Of a stretch of DNA of 64,000 nt, positions 1 to 11,361 are shown one piece after another; the stretch's first letter is position 1, and each line of letters begins with the position of its first letter. Origin of the DNA: Flammula alnicola. Its lineage: Eukaryota; Basidiomycota; Agaricomycetes; Agaricales; Strophariaceae. Both the position numbers and the translations under genes were made by a program. The stretch spans positions 186,001 to 250,000 of the forward strand of contig JADNRV010000063.1 of assembly GCA_015499995.1 (NCBI GenBank). The letters run 5' to 3'. Below the pieces are notes generated by a model. It saw nothing but the letters and a program-made list of their open reading frames with translations, ran no database searches and had not been told where the DNA came from.

Positions 1-1
1 A

Positions 2-25
2 GACGGCGGTCATTGCGCCTGGTAA
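2..25 (+). CDS. Last codons of a second SDR oxidoreductase gene (partial, runs off the left edge)
   Basis: Read from base 2, these bases encode D-G-G-H-C-A-W followed by TAA. The complete SDR gene at 3419-4563 ends in D-G-G-H-R-A-W and TAA, and the next bases (AGAACTC) match as well. The DGG(H) ending is the usual C-terminus of classical SDRs of the sorbose or xylulose reductase type. I infer that a same-strand paralogue ends here and that its body lies outside the window. The evidence is short, but the match covers stop codon and flank. Confidence 0.6.
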   Translation, partial: DGGHCAW

Positions 26-1536
26 AGAACTCGCACGGTAGGAAGGAAGGAAGGACAAAAAGTAAAAGTAAAAAGGCCAGATTGTAAAGCCTTACCTGTC
101 GACAATGTTTTCTGTATTCTTAGCTCAGAGGTACTTTCAAAAATATACATACGTATATGAGGCTGGACGCAGCCTCTCTCATTGTACAACAGACACTCGC
201 TCCACCTTGAAGTTCGAATCGAACAAGGATCTCCAGACAGGTGACAACTTCGGCCAGCCTGACTGACGCCTGTGGGAAATTGATTTTTTTTGCCTGCTAG
301 AACAAAGGCTAAATACTAATTAATTCCTCAAGACTGAAGCGGATTCAAAATGAACTCAAGATCAAACAGGCGCCGCAGCGCATTGACCCCGTAGGGGTGC
401 ACAACATGTCATTTCGTACATAGCATGTAGAGATAGAGGATTGCCCAAGAAGAAAAAGAGTACACCGACGAGAACCCATGTCCCACGCCCGCCCCGATGC
501 GTCGTCAACGGGGTGGGGGCTCCTATATGAGCGCCTTCCTACTTTTTTTTGTCTTGAGGTATTCGCATTTTATTTTTATTTTATTTCCCCCCCTTTCCTT
601 CGAATCATGCCATAGGCACCAGCTCGACGGCGACGTCCGGTTGCGCCAGAGGTGATGAGGCTCCGGGCCCCCCGAGGATCGTGCCTCGGCCCAGGTACGA
701 CGGTCGTGTCGCATGGGCCTCCGTCCGTCTGCGATTCGAAACGAGATATGGACGACAGAGCCATCACCACCCGTGCCGAATTTCTTGAGTGGAACTGATG
801 TGCGGTTGCATACATGACTGACATAACAACAGACGAAAGAAAAAGAGAGAAAGAAAATGCTGGTCGATGTGTGAGCTACGATTCAACGAAACAACGACAA
901 AGAAGACATACAAGAATAATTGTCGACCCAGCATCGACAGCGAGAGCCCATTGAAAGAAAGTGGGTCGATAATAACGAGGTGGTCATGGATGATAATATT
1001 TCGATGCATCAGCGACGACGGAGACTGGACGCTGCCGAAAGGAGATGGGCGCTAAACAAGTATAAGATTAAGCAAAAAGGCAATCGATGGACCGAAGTGG
1101 AACATACACTAATGCTAGCAATGCGAGTGACGACAAGGACTGTCGCCGATGGTTGCAAGTGGTTGTGAGAATGTAGGCCAGGTTGCGTGCATGGCGAACT
1201 ACTGTGCCATCTGAGGGTAGTAAAGGGAATCGCCCAACGTAAACAAGTCTTAAGCGAGATGAGAGGCGAACGTCTAGACCAGTATAACATTTAATAAGGA
1301 CGAAAGATGATATAGGAGAAGAAAACATACGTTGGTGACAGCTGGGAATGAAGTGGCGTTAATCGTTGATAAGAACCATAGTCGACAACGCGAGCGCTTG
1401 TGATGGCGAGGGCGATGTAGAGTAGCGTGCATGGCTATGCTAGCCCAGTAGTAGTAGAGTAAATCGCCCAGTGTGAATCGCCTTTTGACAGAGGCAAGAT
1501 GGTGGTGGGATGAGAAAGAGGCAGAGGGAGAAAACG

Positions 1537-1550
1537 GGTTTATATAAACC
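1537..1550 (-). promoter_or_regulatory. TATA-like palindrome inside repeat copy A
   Basis: GGTTTATATAAACC is a perfect 14-base palindrome containing a TATA box. It is kept exactly in copy C at 49600-49613 and partly in copy B (around 46732-46745). Its position near one end, facing the conserved body, suggests that it is the core promoter of the element. That is an inference from sequence only. Confidence 0.4.
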
Positions 1551-1609
1551 TCGAGAGGATGGTCATGTTTGTCTCTAGGTTCGATCGTCGTTCTCTTGAG
1601 GCTGACACT

Positions 1610-1635
1610 GAGGGCTGACACTAGTGTCAGCCCTC
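1610..1635. repeat. 26-base perfect palindrome near the end of repeat copy A
   Basis: GAGGGCTGACACT is followed directly by its reverse complement. Copies B (about 46650) and C (about 49695) carry diverged versions of the same block. It could be a terminal signal or the junction of two element ends. Confidence 0.7.
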
Positions 1636-2315
1636 CGCGTAATAATTCGTAAGGCCGGAGACTAATGTGTCTCCCAGCCTCCAGGGGATGAAGCTATGTC
1701 GGGCAATAAGAGACACATCGGCGGGGAAAAGGGTATCGTGTTGCGTGCTGCGTTCTCGCTATCTGCATTCCATTCAAGTTCAAGATACATAAAAACGTAA
1801 AATGCTGCACAGACATGTATTTCATCGATTAGACGAAAAAGCACCTGACCCGGACATGCTTATTAGAGGACACCGAAACGTTGCTGAGACACAGCTAGGG
1901 AGTGATTGCGGGGCACGAGAATGAGTCCCAGAAAGAACCACCGTCTTCCGACTGACATCACAGAGCACCTCGAGACAAGCCTGTCCTTCAGTATACGTAT
2001 CAAGAGCTCTAGAGGCAGGGCGCATAGTAAAATGCAATATTTTGTTCAGTCCCAGTGAAGATTACAGCACCTCGATGAAAGTCGGCGAAAGATAGCTGAT
2101 GAACATGTTGTCAGAATTATCAATGCAGCATTTGTTGCCAGTGCCTCCGCGTCGCAAGGGGCGCGATGCTCGTTTTTGAGGTTGAATAGGATAATTCACA
2201 AAAATATCTTGGAGCGGAAGATCTAGACATGGACACTGGCTGACTGGCTGCCATGCTCGTTCTGGCATTTCTTTGGCTCGCGTCTTTCCAAGTCTCGTTA
2301 ACAGAGTAAGACTCC

Positions 2316-2713
2316 TCAGCGCCTCTTCTTCAACCTCCCGCTGTCCTCTAGAAACACGAGAAGAAAATACATGAGCATCCACACCAACACCATGTCACGT
2401 ACGGAAATGAGAGATCCAAAAGAAGTGCGCATCCATCGCCTTGGCCTTCTTCGGCGCGCGCTTGCCCCTCTTCTTCCGATCCATGACATCGACCAAACGC
2501 TCCTCCTTATCGTCATCCACCATCTCCAGCTTCTTGTACTTCCGGATGATGTTGAACGACTCGGGTAGTACCCGACTATCGACGGCCCGCGGAGACGCCG
2601 CCCCAGGTATTTTACACCGGTTCGCAGACTGTATGGAATACATATGCTGCAGCGCAGCTTTGTGATCATGAGGGCTGAGCGCTGCCGGATGGGAAGGGGC
2701 CGAGGGCAGCCAT
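2316..2713 (-). CDS. Mitochondrial small-subunit ribosomal protein mS33 (MRPS33 family), frame-broken
   Basis: The family signature LRTGVKYLGRRLRGPS...YYP reads in one frame and the C-terminal part (RKYKKLEMVDDDKEERL, then KKRGKRAPKKAKA) in another. A short last exon after a GTACGT...TTTCTAG intron ends in SGRLKKRR. mS33 is a small component of the mitoribosomal small subunit. The most likely start is the ATG at 2713, giving MAA before a shift into PRPLPIRQR. Two one-base losses in C runs, near 2704 and 2563, explain the two frame changes, and no other disruption is visible. Because the gene is normally conserved and single-copy, either these are sequence errors or an intact copy exists elsewhere. 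Confidence 0.65.
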
Positions 2714-3322
2714 GAGTATTTGTTGCCCGATTCGTATGATTAGATTGCGATGTTCCTGTTCAATCTCCTCCTCCCTTCATCCTCAATGTCTGAGCACGGC
2801 TCGAGGCACTCATCCCAACATGTGTTCTCCGGATGTGAGTCTTATGATAACAATGATGGAGCCTTTTCCATTCAGTTCATGATGCAATTATATGGGCTAC
2901 TATGTAAAAGCGAAAGGATGAAAAGCTGGTTCCCACGACCACCTCGCCGTAGAAATTGTTATACGTGACTTCTGGGCCGTGTTTCTGGTACACAACTAGT
3001 GTTTCACTCAGCTCATTCCGTCGCTTGCGATCTTTGTGCTATATTCTCGGAGACAACTCAACCTCAGTATCTTCTCTATATAGCCCGATCTTCCGCCGTC
3101 GCATTGTGGAACGAAGAGCCACGGTGTTACATGTTCGAACAGTCGAGCCCCTCCTGGTTCATGGCAATGAATAACCGTCTATTCATATCTTTCTCAATGA
3201 CATTACTTATCCCTCTTCTTCGAATTAGAATATGCTTTTGAACCCCACAGAACTCCTCTGTTCCCGTCCTTGCTCCTATTTCAAGATTCAGACCTCCCCG
3301 CAACATCCCATTGCTTGAAAGT
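2714..3322. other. Intergenic, no gene recognised
   Basis: Only short unsupported frames. The right part is the upstream region of the SDR gene and ends at its TATA-like box. Confidence 0.5.
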
Positions 3323-3331
3323 CTATAAAAG
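3323..3331 (+). promoter_or_regulatory. TATA box of the SDR gene
   Basis: CTATAAAAG lies about 90 bases upstream of the ATG at 3419, followed by a pyrimidine-rich leader. The spacing is plausible for a fungal core promoter with a short 5' UTR. Confidence 0.5.
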
Positions 3332-3418
3332 ACCAGCCTGACTCGTGAGTCTCACCTCAGAATCCGCCCGTTCATAAGTTCCACTAGCTTACCCACACAT
3401 TGCACTCTCAGGCAAAAC

Positions 3419-4563
3419 ATGTCTTCCTCACAAGCCTCCCCGTGCGGTGTCGCCGCTGCCCTGTGCGGAGCCAAACCCGTGCGCACTGCCCCAAACCTCT
3501 TCAGCCTCCTCGGTCGCGTCGCCATCATCACAGGCGGGCACCGTGGCATAGGGCTCGAAATAGCCCTAGCCTACGCCGAAGCCGGCGCCATCGTCTACTG
3601 CCTCGACCTCCCGCCCCACGCCGACCAGGACTTCGTCAAAGTCCAGAAATTTGTCTCCGAGCTGCCAGCTATGACCACCCAGAGCGGTATCGGCCAAGGC
3701 ATGGGCAGGTTGGAGTACGTCTCGTGTGACGTCACCAAGCAGAAGGATACGTGGGCTATCGTGGAGCATATCGCCGACAAAGAGGGCAGGCTTGATATCT
3801 GCGTCGCGAATGCGGGCGTATTGAAGGGTGCGGAGGTTTTAGACTATCCTGGTGATGAGTTCCAGAAGGTGAGCGTCTGATGCGATGTACGAGTGATATT
3901 TTGAAACTGATAAGTATATGTGTTTTCGACTCCTTGATAGCTCCTGGAAGTCAACATCAATGGCGTCCTCTTCGCATCTCAGGCGGCTGGAAGGCAGATG
4001 GCGAAGCGCAACACCCCAGGCAGCATCATTCTCACTGGAAGCATGAGCGGTAGCATGACCAACAAGGTCGGCTTACCTTCTCCTAAGCGGCCTCTCCTAG
4101 TCTACTAACCGCAAAATTTTGTAGGACATGCACTGGACTGCGTACAACACCAGCAAGGCCGCCGTCATTCAAATGGCGCGGTCGATTGCTTGCGAGCTAG
4201 GCCCTAAGAAGATCAGATGCAACACGATCAGCCCAGGATATGTCTATAGCGAGTACGCATGTTTCTCAATGATGCTTGATCATAGAAGACGCTTGACCTT
4301 TCTTTCTGACGGCTTTAGGATGACCAAAGCCTTCCTCCACGGCAAACCTCAGCTAGAGGAACGATGGTGCTCCGAGAACCCTCTCGGCCGCCTCGCCAAC
4401 CCAGACGAGCTTCGCGGCGTTGCTCTGTTCCTCGGTAGCGACGCGTCTACTTTCTGCACCGGCAGCGAGTGAGTGTTCTGTTGCAAAGAATGTTTTTCGT
4501 GGTCGATTAATCTGTGCGTACTATTCTAGCATCATCGTGGATGGCGGACATCGCGCGTGGTAA
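3419..4563 (+). CDS. Short-chain dehydrogenase/reductase (sorbose/xylulose reductase-like)
   Basis: Five exons join cleanly: 3419-3868, 3941-4066, 4125-4252, 4319-4468 and 4530-4563, giving 295 residues, a usual length for classical SDRs. The Rossmann motif is TGGHRGIG near residue 40. VANAG follows, then a catalytic serine in ILTGSMSG and the YNTSKAA motif (Tyr and Lys of the active site). PGYV and the C-terminal VDGGH are also present. The enzyme should reduce a keto sugar, polyol or similar carbonyl with NAD(P)H in the cytosol. One intron (4067-4124) starts with the less usual GTCGGC but has a good branch site (CTAAC) and acceptor. The tail of a same-strand paralogue at the window's left edge suggests a family expansion. 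The substrate cannot be told from sequence. Confidence 0.9.
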
Positions 4564-5031
4564 AGAACTCCCAAAGCTTTTCGAAGACGAGGGAACCCAA
4601 GAAAATGAAAAAGCTACATCGTATTAGTATATCCTCTTGATGTATCACGTACAGTATTTTTCGCGATATACTTTACTTGACTCTTAAATATTCATTGAAC
4701 GCTTCAAGCCTCAAAGGCGCAAAACATTTCTTTTCGCGGATTACGGCTAAATAATTAGCGCCTTTTCAATCTTCTCGAAGAGCGAAATTCTTGAGAAATG
4801 GAAAGAATAATAGTGTATAGGACACGATTACAACATCAACGATGTATAGCGATGATACCCAATCTCAGACTCGACTCTCGATTCCAGGAAAAGAAATTCT
4901 TCACGAGCAAGTGCAGGCCTTGCCGCTGGTGGTGCAGCCGCAAGCATCGGTGCTTCCTTTGCAAGTACACTATGGTATTGGCAATCCAAAATCAGCGATA
5001 CTTAACTACGGACAGCGGCGGGAGATGCAAG
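4564..5031. other. Intergenic between convergent SDR and metallothionein genes
   Basis: AT-rich 3' flank. No convincing coding frame. Confidence 0.5.
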
Positions 5032-5229
5032 TCAACTGCGAACCTTGTCGGTGTGCGCCTTGTTAGGGCACTCGGCGCAGTTACACTTGTCCTTCGCGCA
5101 TGTGCAGCCCGTTCCAGAGGGGCCGCAGCACTGAATGAATTTTGAAACACGAAGGTCAGCTACCCCTCGCAAATGGATAGGAGACTCGACGTACGAGCAA
5201 ACGCTTTCGCAGGTGCAATCGGAGGCCAT
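5032..5229 (-). CDS. Metallothionein-like cysteine-rich protein
   Basis: Exon 1 (5195-5229) begins MASDCTCESVC. Exon 2 (5032-5130) reads CCGPSGTGCTCAKDKCNC and then AECPNKAHTDK. The dense C-x-C and C-C spacing and a total of about 45 residues fit small fungal metallothioneins that bind Cu(I), Zn or Cd through cysteine thiolates in the cytosol. The intron 5131-5194 (GTACGT...TTCAG) leaves exon 1 one base out of phase with exon 2. Either one base is missing near the end of exon 1, or a rarer GTTTGC donor eleven bases upstream, at 5202, is used. A TATA box lies upstream at 5311-5320. No metal-response element was recognised. Confidence 0.65.
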   Translation of the reverse strand: MASDCTCESVCSYVESPIHLRGVADLRVSKFIQCCGPSGTGCTCAKDKCNCAECPNKAHTDKVRS

Positions 5230-5310
5230 AATATCAATAAAGATGTAAAGTGGGTTGCGTAGTGGACTTGGCTGGTGGTTTTGGTTGAGAAGCATGGACG
5301 ATAGCTCGAG

Positions 5311-5320
5311 TTTATATAGG
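5311..5320 (-). promoter_or_regulatory. TATA box of the metallothionein gene
   Basis: On the minus strand this reads CCTATATAAA, about 80 bases upstream of the ATG at 5229. Confidence 0.5.
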
Positions 5321-7025
5321 GGATGGGTCCATGACGTTGACTGCGTTGGAGCACTCGAGACAGGGAGCGTTTTCGTCAGACCTGAGGCAATTTCAAATTG
5401 AATTTCAGATGAGAAATGGATCCATTAAGGCCGATCAAAATAATTGCCTCACATTCCAGACCACTCAGGACCACTCCGTTAATCTGCTCTCTTCGTCATC
5501 TATTACCAATGTTACTTACCAATGCAAAATGTGGGGCTTTTCATATATCGCCCGTCGCCGTAGGTCTCGAGTCCGTGCACATACGAGTACATACTGTACA
5601 TGATTATGTTGACTGGACGCTAACATGCACTGCACTGCGCTGCATGCGAGCGGCGGCGTCGTGCTGCTGCAGATGAGCGACGGAGAGTGTGGCGGCTTGG
5701 AAGAGGCGCCTATTGGGGATCGGCGTGGCTCAATCGTGATATTTGTTCCTTGTTTGTCCCTGATGGAACACGATTCCTGCTTCCGCACCTGTTTCCTCTT
5801 CGCACCTTGACCTTGCACACGAATAAAAAAAATCTGTTTAAAATATACAGAACAACCCTCAAAACAATCTCTCTGTCAGAAAATAAAAAATTTGAAGGTT
5901 TGCTCATTTAATGCCAAAATTCGTGGTAATGGCACTTTTATTGAGGTCGTTAAACAAAACAGAAAACAGAATTTTTGACAAAGGAAAGATTTGAATACAT
6001 CTTCAGTACCATTTCACGAAGGAAGATGGAAAGAATGAGGACGAATGGCATTGAACAGCAGAATCGAGCTGTCAAAATGAGCGACTGATCCGTGTGTTTC
6101 ATGGGTATCATCAAGACATTCCATCGTGTTCCTTCGATTTCTGCCTCTTTCCCCCCTTCTTAGCAGCTGTGGTCGTTTATACTTGATTTTGTCTTGTAGT
6201 GTAGCATCGGACATGATCTTGCGGTGTTACATGGATACCATTTTCGCGAGGATGGAGGGTGTGTGTTGGTGGGGGTCCGATCGTGTCATGCTCAGGCTGT
6301 TGCAACTTGCAAGCAGGAGGCACAAATTCCAGTGCTAGATCGAGGACCGCGCAATGCGCTTGGTGTTAAACACGATTTTCGTGGAGCTAGAGGGAGGGTA
6401 AGTCATTTGAGGTCAGTTTTGTGGCTCGTCGTGGCCATTGAGCGGGAACAGAGAATCTAGAGAGGTATTAAGGCCTAGGCGCCTAAAGCCTGAAGAAGGT
6501 CTTGCCGTGGGCGTAAAATACACCCAACGTTTCACCACCGTGCGCACCCAATTTTTGCATTTTCCCCTCGTCCACAAGCTCTGCCTTTTGAGATCTCTTC
6601 TGCACCTTTCAATGGAATAGTAGATTATCTTCTATTCTCAAGAGCTGCTTAAGGTATTATTTCTGGGCTGCATCATAGATCGTGTCAATATGACAGATGG
6701 CCTAACTCCGACGGTGAATGCTTTCTTTATCTAGATGAGAGTATGTACACGCCAATGTGAAACCCATCAAAGTTCGAGAATGAGTTTCCTTGCATTGGCA
6801 CACTGTATGTTGTTTTCCAAATAACAACTTTACCTGTTAAGCTCTCTGCCAAGTGGGGCGCTTGCAGAGCTCGTTTCAATGGCAAAAGCTTGAGCTCACT
6901 TTCGATAGGCCAGGGGAAATCGTCAGGACATAGATAAATATATGAAGATACGAATACATCCGAAGGTAAAGGAAGAAGGAAACTGTCCCGTGCTAATTTG
7001 TAAGCTGCAAATTTCTCCAGTGCGA
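5321..7025. other. Intergenic, no gene recognised
   Basis: About 1.7 kb with short frames on both strands, none with a family pattern. An AT-rich stretch lies at 5820-5990. Confidence 0.45.
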
Positions 7026-8240
7026 TCACGCCGAAGCAGAATCATCCGCTTTGCGTTCTGTGAGCACCACTTGCTCGATATAAACACCATCTCGGTCAGG
7101 GACCATGGTAGAGCTTTGGTTCTTGAACGAGAGATAGTGCCTGGGCAAATCTTGACTCGATCCCAGTTTGGTTTTACTACCAGCCAAACGAGGGTCCGTC
7201 CCGCTCCCAATATACCCGGGGCTCTCGCTGAAGGTAGTCTGGAGGGCCGACTGATCGCTTGGTTTGCTATTGCGACCCCAGGCATTTCCACTTGCCCAAA
7301 CGGTGGCGAAGAGAACGCCAAAGATACTGACGTACATATTGGCCATCAGCACTTCAGCACCACGGGCGTAATTGGTGTCGCGGGTAATTAGGACGAGTTG
7401 AGTGACATTCATAAATAGAGGGAACACGAAATTCGCCAGGGCGATGGCGAAAATTCCGCGAAGTCGAGCTAGTAAAGACTCTGGTATACGAAGTCGTTAT
7501 GCTGAGGATAAAAGAGTTTCGGAAAGGACGTGAACTCACTATTTCGCACTAGGAAGCGGTTTTCACCGCCGTTATAGAACCTTCGTAGTTTCCAAAAGAA
7601 GAACGATGTAGAGTAACTGTAAGAGGGAGTGAACTCTCAGTTGATTGCAATGATTTGAAAGTGTCACTTACAGATTGTCGAGGATTTGTAAAGACCACTC
7701 CGAAACCAAAAATGGGTTGCGGAACCAAGTCTTCGCGGCAAGGGTGGTAATGCTGCCTTGGCCGTTCGTCCTTCCCAGCTTAACGAGGAATATGGTTACG
7801 CAGCTAAAGCGCGCGAATTTGACGACGACCGGGAAGGTTAAAACCATGATGAGCGTGCTACGGGGTGTGGTCATTCTGGGATAGAATGCGAGGAGTCGGA
7901 AGACAAGGACAGAGTCGATGATCATGGGGGAAAGAACATCGAGGGTGATGTTAGCTAATGTGAGCGACTCTGGTACGGCTTTGGTGGGTGTAACTAAATT
8001 CGACCACTCCTGGCCAACATTGACAGCCGCCAGGGCAAGTCCCAGGATGATTATCGCCAAGTTGATGATGAACACAGGGTGCCGACGCGCCACAGGTTTG
8101 GAGAAGAGGAAGAGGAAGAGAAACAACGGTATCAGAAGACCGCCAAAGAATGCACCTAGGAGGCTGAATGTCAGAGCTGGCTCGATGACTGCTAGGTAGT
8201 TCAATCCCGGGGGAGGGGGAGGGGGGCTGGCGTCGGACAT
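7026..8240 (-). CDS. Seven-helix integral membrane protein (orphan, GPCR-like topology)
   Basis: The start is the ATG at 8240 (MSDASPPPPPPGLNYL). Exon 1 holds four hydrophobic helices, the first two being ALTFSLLGAFFGG... and HPVFIINLAIIILG.... A second exon after a GTAAGT intron reads SFFFWKLRRFYNGGENRFLVRN. The last exon has helices around GIFAIALANFVFPLFM and YVSIFGVLFATVWAS, then a polar tail of about 80 residues. Seven segments, a short outside N-terminus and a cytoplasmic tail are what many expanded basidiomycete membrane receptor-like families show. Frames join cleanly. No ligand or G-protein motif was recognised, so a sensing role is only an inference. Confidence 0.75.
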
Positions 8241-11200
8241 GATGATTGTATCCAATGTCTGCTGGAAAACTGTGCGTCTTTCCTGACTTAAGTACGTACG
8301 TGATGGGACCTTTTATTATAATCAGCATTGCCAGTGGATGCCATTGGAATACGGAGAATCTGTAGATAATGATTAGATCATGGTTCGCATGATGAATCAA
8401 TCCAATCTATCTTTGATGCACATGGTCGACTCGGAATCGGCGCAGCGGAGGAAGGAAGGCAATCACCATCACATCAGATCTCCGTGGGTAGCGAAACTTA
8501 TTTTTCCATCTTGCACGGCCTGAGCGGTGAGTGAGAAGCGACCCCTTGATCCCTTCGCATGTGAGCGCTCGAGCCTTCGACTTCCTCTCCTTTCTAGTCC
8601 GCTGGTGTCCTTAGTCTTAGCCCCCAATCCTCTTGCGGAAGAACTACCCGATTTGGGGGGTACCTAAATCGGCTTCTACTGACCAAAGAACCGGGACCTT
8701 CCCAGACTCTCACAAGAGAGGCTGGCACGAGACTACTGACTGGGCGCCGACTTTGGACTGACATATGTGTGCATTTACGTTCGGAAGGAACACAGAAAAG
8801 TGGATGCCGGGCTGCGGAATGCATATTTTTTCAATGGACAGGAATATTAATATTATGAAGACAGTATGATATCTGGAAGTTCAATTCCCAGGTGAATAAT
8901 TACATACGATGTGTTGTGTTCGAAATTTGAAGCGGTCAGTCATAATTATCTTTATTTTCATCTTTATGAAAAGATACAAAGTTGTGAACATTGAACAGCA
9001 ACCTACCCTTTTTGAAGAGGTCGAAGTGCAAAGATTGCTGAGAGGTTTGCACAATCACCCCGAAATAACGAAATCAAACACATTCACTTCTTTGCCAACC
9101 TCCGCGGGCGTCTGTCCTCCTCGGCAACCGGAAAGTGGCGGCGATCCCGGGTTTGAACACCGCCTTCTGAGCTATGAACAGCATCTGCGGTCAATGAATA
9201 GTGCTGCCGAAGTCAGGTTCAGTCCGGTTCTTCACGAATTTGTCGAACCTTGGACTGACCATCGGTTCAGGTTCATAATCTGAACCTGGACCGGACCTAT
9301 TTTATAGTGAACCTTGGATAGCAAGGTGACACTTGAAAGAACCAAAAATATTCTCCATGTTGGTGGAGAGCCTCGTCTAGATTCAAGTTAAGAAATGGGC
9401 TCGAATTTGAAGTAGAGTTTGTAATTGCCCTACTCCGTCCATCGGCACTTCGGCTAGCCTCGCTAAGCCACGCTCAAGAGCACGCTTTACTTATGTAATA
9501 CAGCTATTTCATATTGATAGGCCGAAACTCGACGCTTAGTCGGAGTCGGAATTTGAAATTGGGCCAGAGATCAATGTTTAGAACGTTTAGAGAATCACTG
9601 ACCAGGACACACACGCCGTCATACCATGCGTCAACACATCTCCAAAGTAGAGAAGGAGATGGCTCTATGAATGTCACTGGAATGTGACATGAATATTGTT
9701 GAATACACAGAAATTCGCCCCAGGATGATGAGGGGCTCCGCAAGCGGTTTCGAGAGACAGGTGAGGTTGTCAGGAAACCTGTTGTGAGCGGCTGTCCCAG
9801 GCCTCTGAGCTCGTTGGATGCTATGGTAAGTGCTTCGCAATACATATCATTACATCTCTGATAGATTCCTACAGTCACTGGAAGGTCTTGTCGAGCAGCA
9901 GCCTGACATTATGTTATCCGAAATCGCAGAGTACTGACGACATATTTCTCACATCGACGTGCCCACCCCACAATCTTGAGGACGTTGCATCATTGTGGAT
10001 TTACCAGGAAGAAGGTATTCTTCATCATGATTGATAATTGAAGTATTTAAGACTGATATTTCCCAGGTGACAAGACCTTGAACAAGACGAGCGGGACACC
10101 GCAGCATTCAAAATGTTTGTAGGTGAACACTTCCAGCCGCGCCTTTTTTTTTGACGTCATCCATTTTTAGTAGTCGCTATCTCATCATTCTGAGTTGTTC
10201 TCGGCTTCCTAGCGGACTCTGTGTGTATTTTTTGCGTTTCGGCCTATCGAAATCATGATCAGCTGTGACACCAAATTTACCCGTGTATTCTTCAAATAGC
10301 CAAGGCGTCGTGGTATGTACCTCCTGAACGGATTCTTCCTTCACAATCGTTAAGTTCGCTCTTGAGACTGAAATATTACTACTCCTGTCTGTAGTGTCGA
10401 CACATGCCTTTCCGTAATCTCGGATCCAGATGTTTCGGCGGAGAATAAAACTGGAGTCACAAAACACCCAATCTAATATCTGGCATCGTTGAACACCATA
10501 CGCAACACAGTTATCTTGCTCAATGTACCTCGGAATAATAGAGACGTAGATCCTCTGATGCCTTTACGAATTTAAGGCCATTTTTCGATCAAGAGTCTTT
10601 ACACACATTGGAACTTTTGGTAAGTTGGATCCGTCGGTATCTCCGGTCGCCTATCCCCGCCTTTCAGATGAGAGATCGTGCCCTATAATAATAACGGCGG
10701 GAACGAGACTAGCCTTTCCGCTGCTTTTAAACTCGACCAATTTTATCCGAAATGATGTCCCGATATCCCAAATAGCTAATTTATTCAATCTCGGACCACT
10801 TCTTGACTTAAGATAACATGTTAAGTCAGACCAAGTTCGAAAAAGTTAACAAATTCCCAGCATCTTGAACCTTCGCACTGGACCAGAGATATCTCGAACT
10901 TTGGACCAAACTTCACAACCGTTCGGGACCTTCGGGCTTCTATTGATTGGGGCGCGTGAGGTGGGCTCTGCGTACTCCGAGTGATTTTAATAGAATCCTG
11001 AATCAGTGGTAGGCTGATGGGCTGATAAGTTGAACCATCTTGATATCAAGAAGTCGTACTCCCACAGATAGCAATATCATATGGTTCGCCCACGATATTC
11101 GTAAAGTCACAAATTCAAACAGGTGATGCATGCCAGTACACCTCACCCTCCCGCACTCAAACGGACGCATTGGAAGCCACAGCTCCCAGGACCCCCGATA

Positions 11201-11361
11201 TCTGATGGAAGTATGATCAAGATGTGATCTTTGGCATTGACTTTGTCTCCTCGTTCAAAGGAGTGCACCGCTGAACCATCATATTCGACAGAAATTTAAC
11301 AAAACATTTCTATCTTTGCCCCACAATTCTATCCTTCCACCTTCTCTCGAGCATCCTTGTC
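8241..11361. other. Long intergenic stretch with degenerate GAACCTTGGA-type motifs
   Basis: About 3.1 kb without a supported gene. Between 9215 and 9325 the motif GGTTC/GAACC recurs many times in both orientations, and related bases appear at 10830-10925 and 25605-25700. This may be the relic of a small mobile element. Confidence 0.4.

Larger units (their letters stand above)
240..2000 (-). repeat. Dispersed repeat family, copy A (unclassified element)
   Basis: About 1.75 kb that recurs at roughly 48290-50050 in the same orientation (copy C) and at 46580-48090 inverted (copy B). The most conserved blocks are 370-560 and 640-800, nearly identical between copies. All copies share a 13-base hairpin ACCCCGTAGGGGT (386-398 here), a TATA-like sequence and a GGGCTGACAC block near the far end. 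Short frames read from the minus strand contain intron-like GTATGT...TAG stretches, but none codes for a protein I recognise. It could be a solo LTR or a non-autonomous transposon. The exact ends and any target-site duplication could not be fixed by eye. Confidence 0.8.

Noticed and set aside
120..222. Possible tRNA: A-box-like TTAGCTCAGAGGT near 120 and GTTCGAATC near 207
   Set aside because: No acceptor stem, no anticodon arm, and the GTTCGAATCGAAC forms its own hairpin rather than a T-arm.
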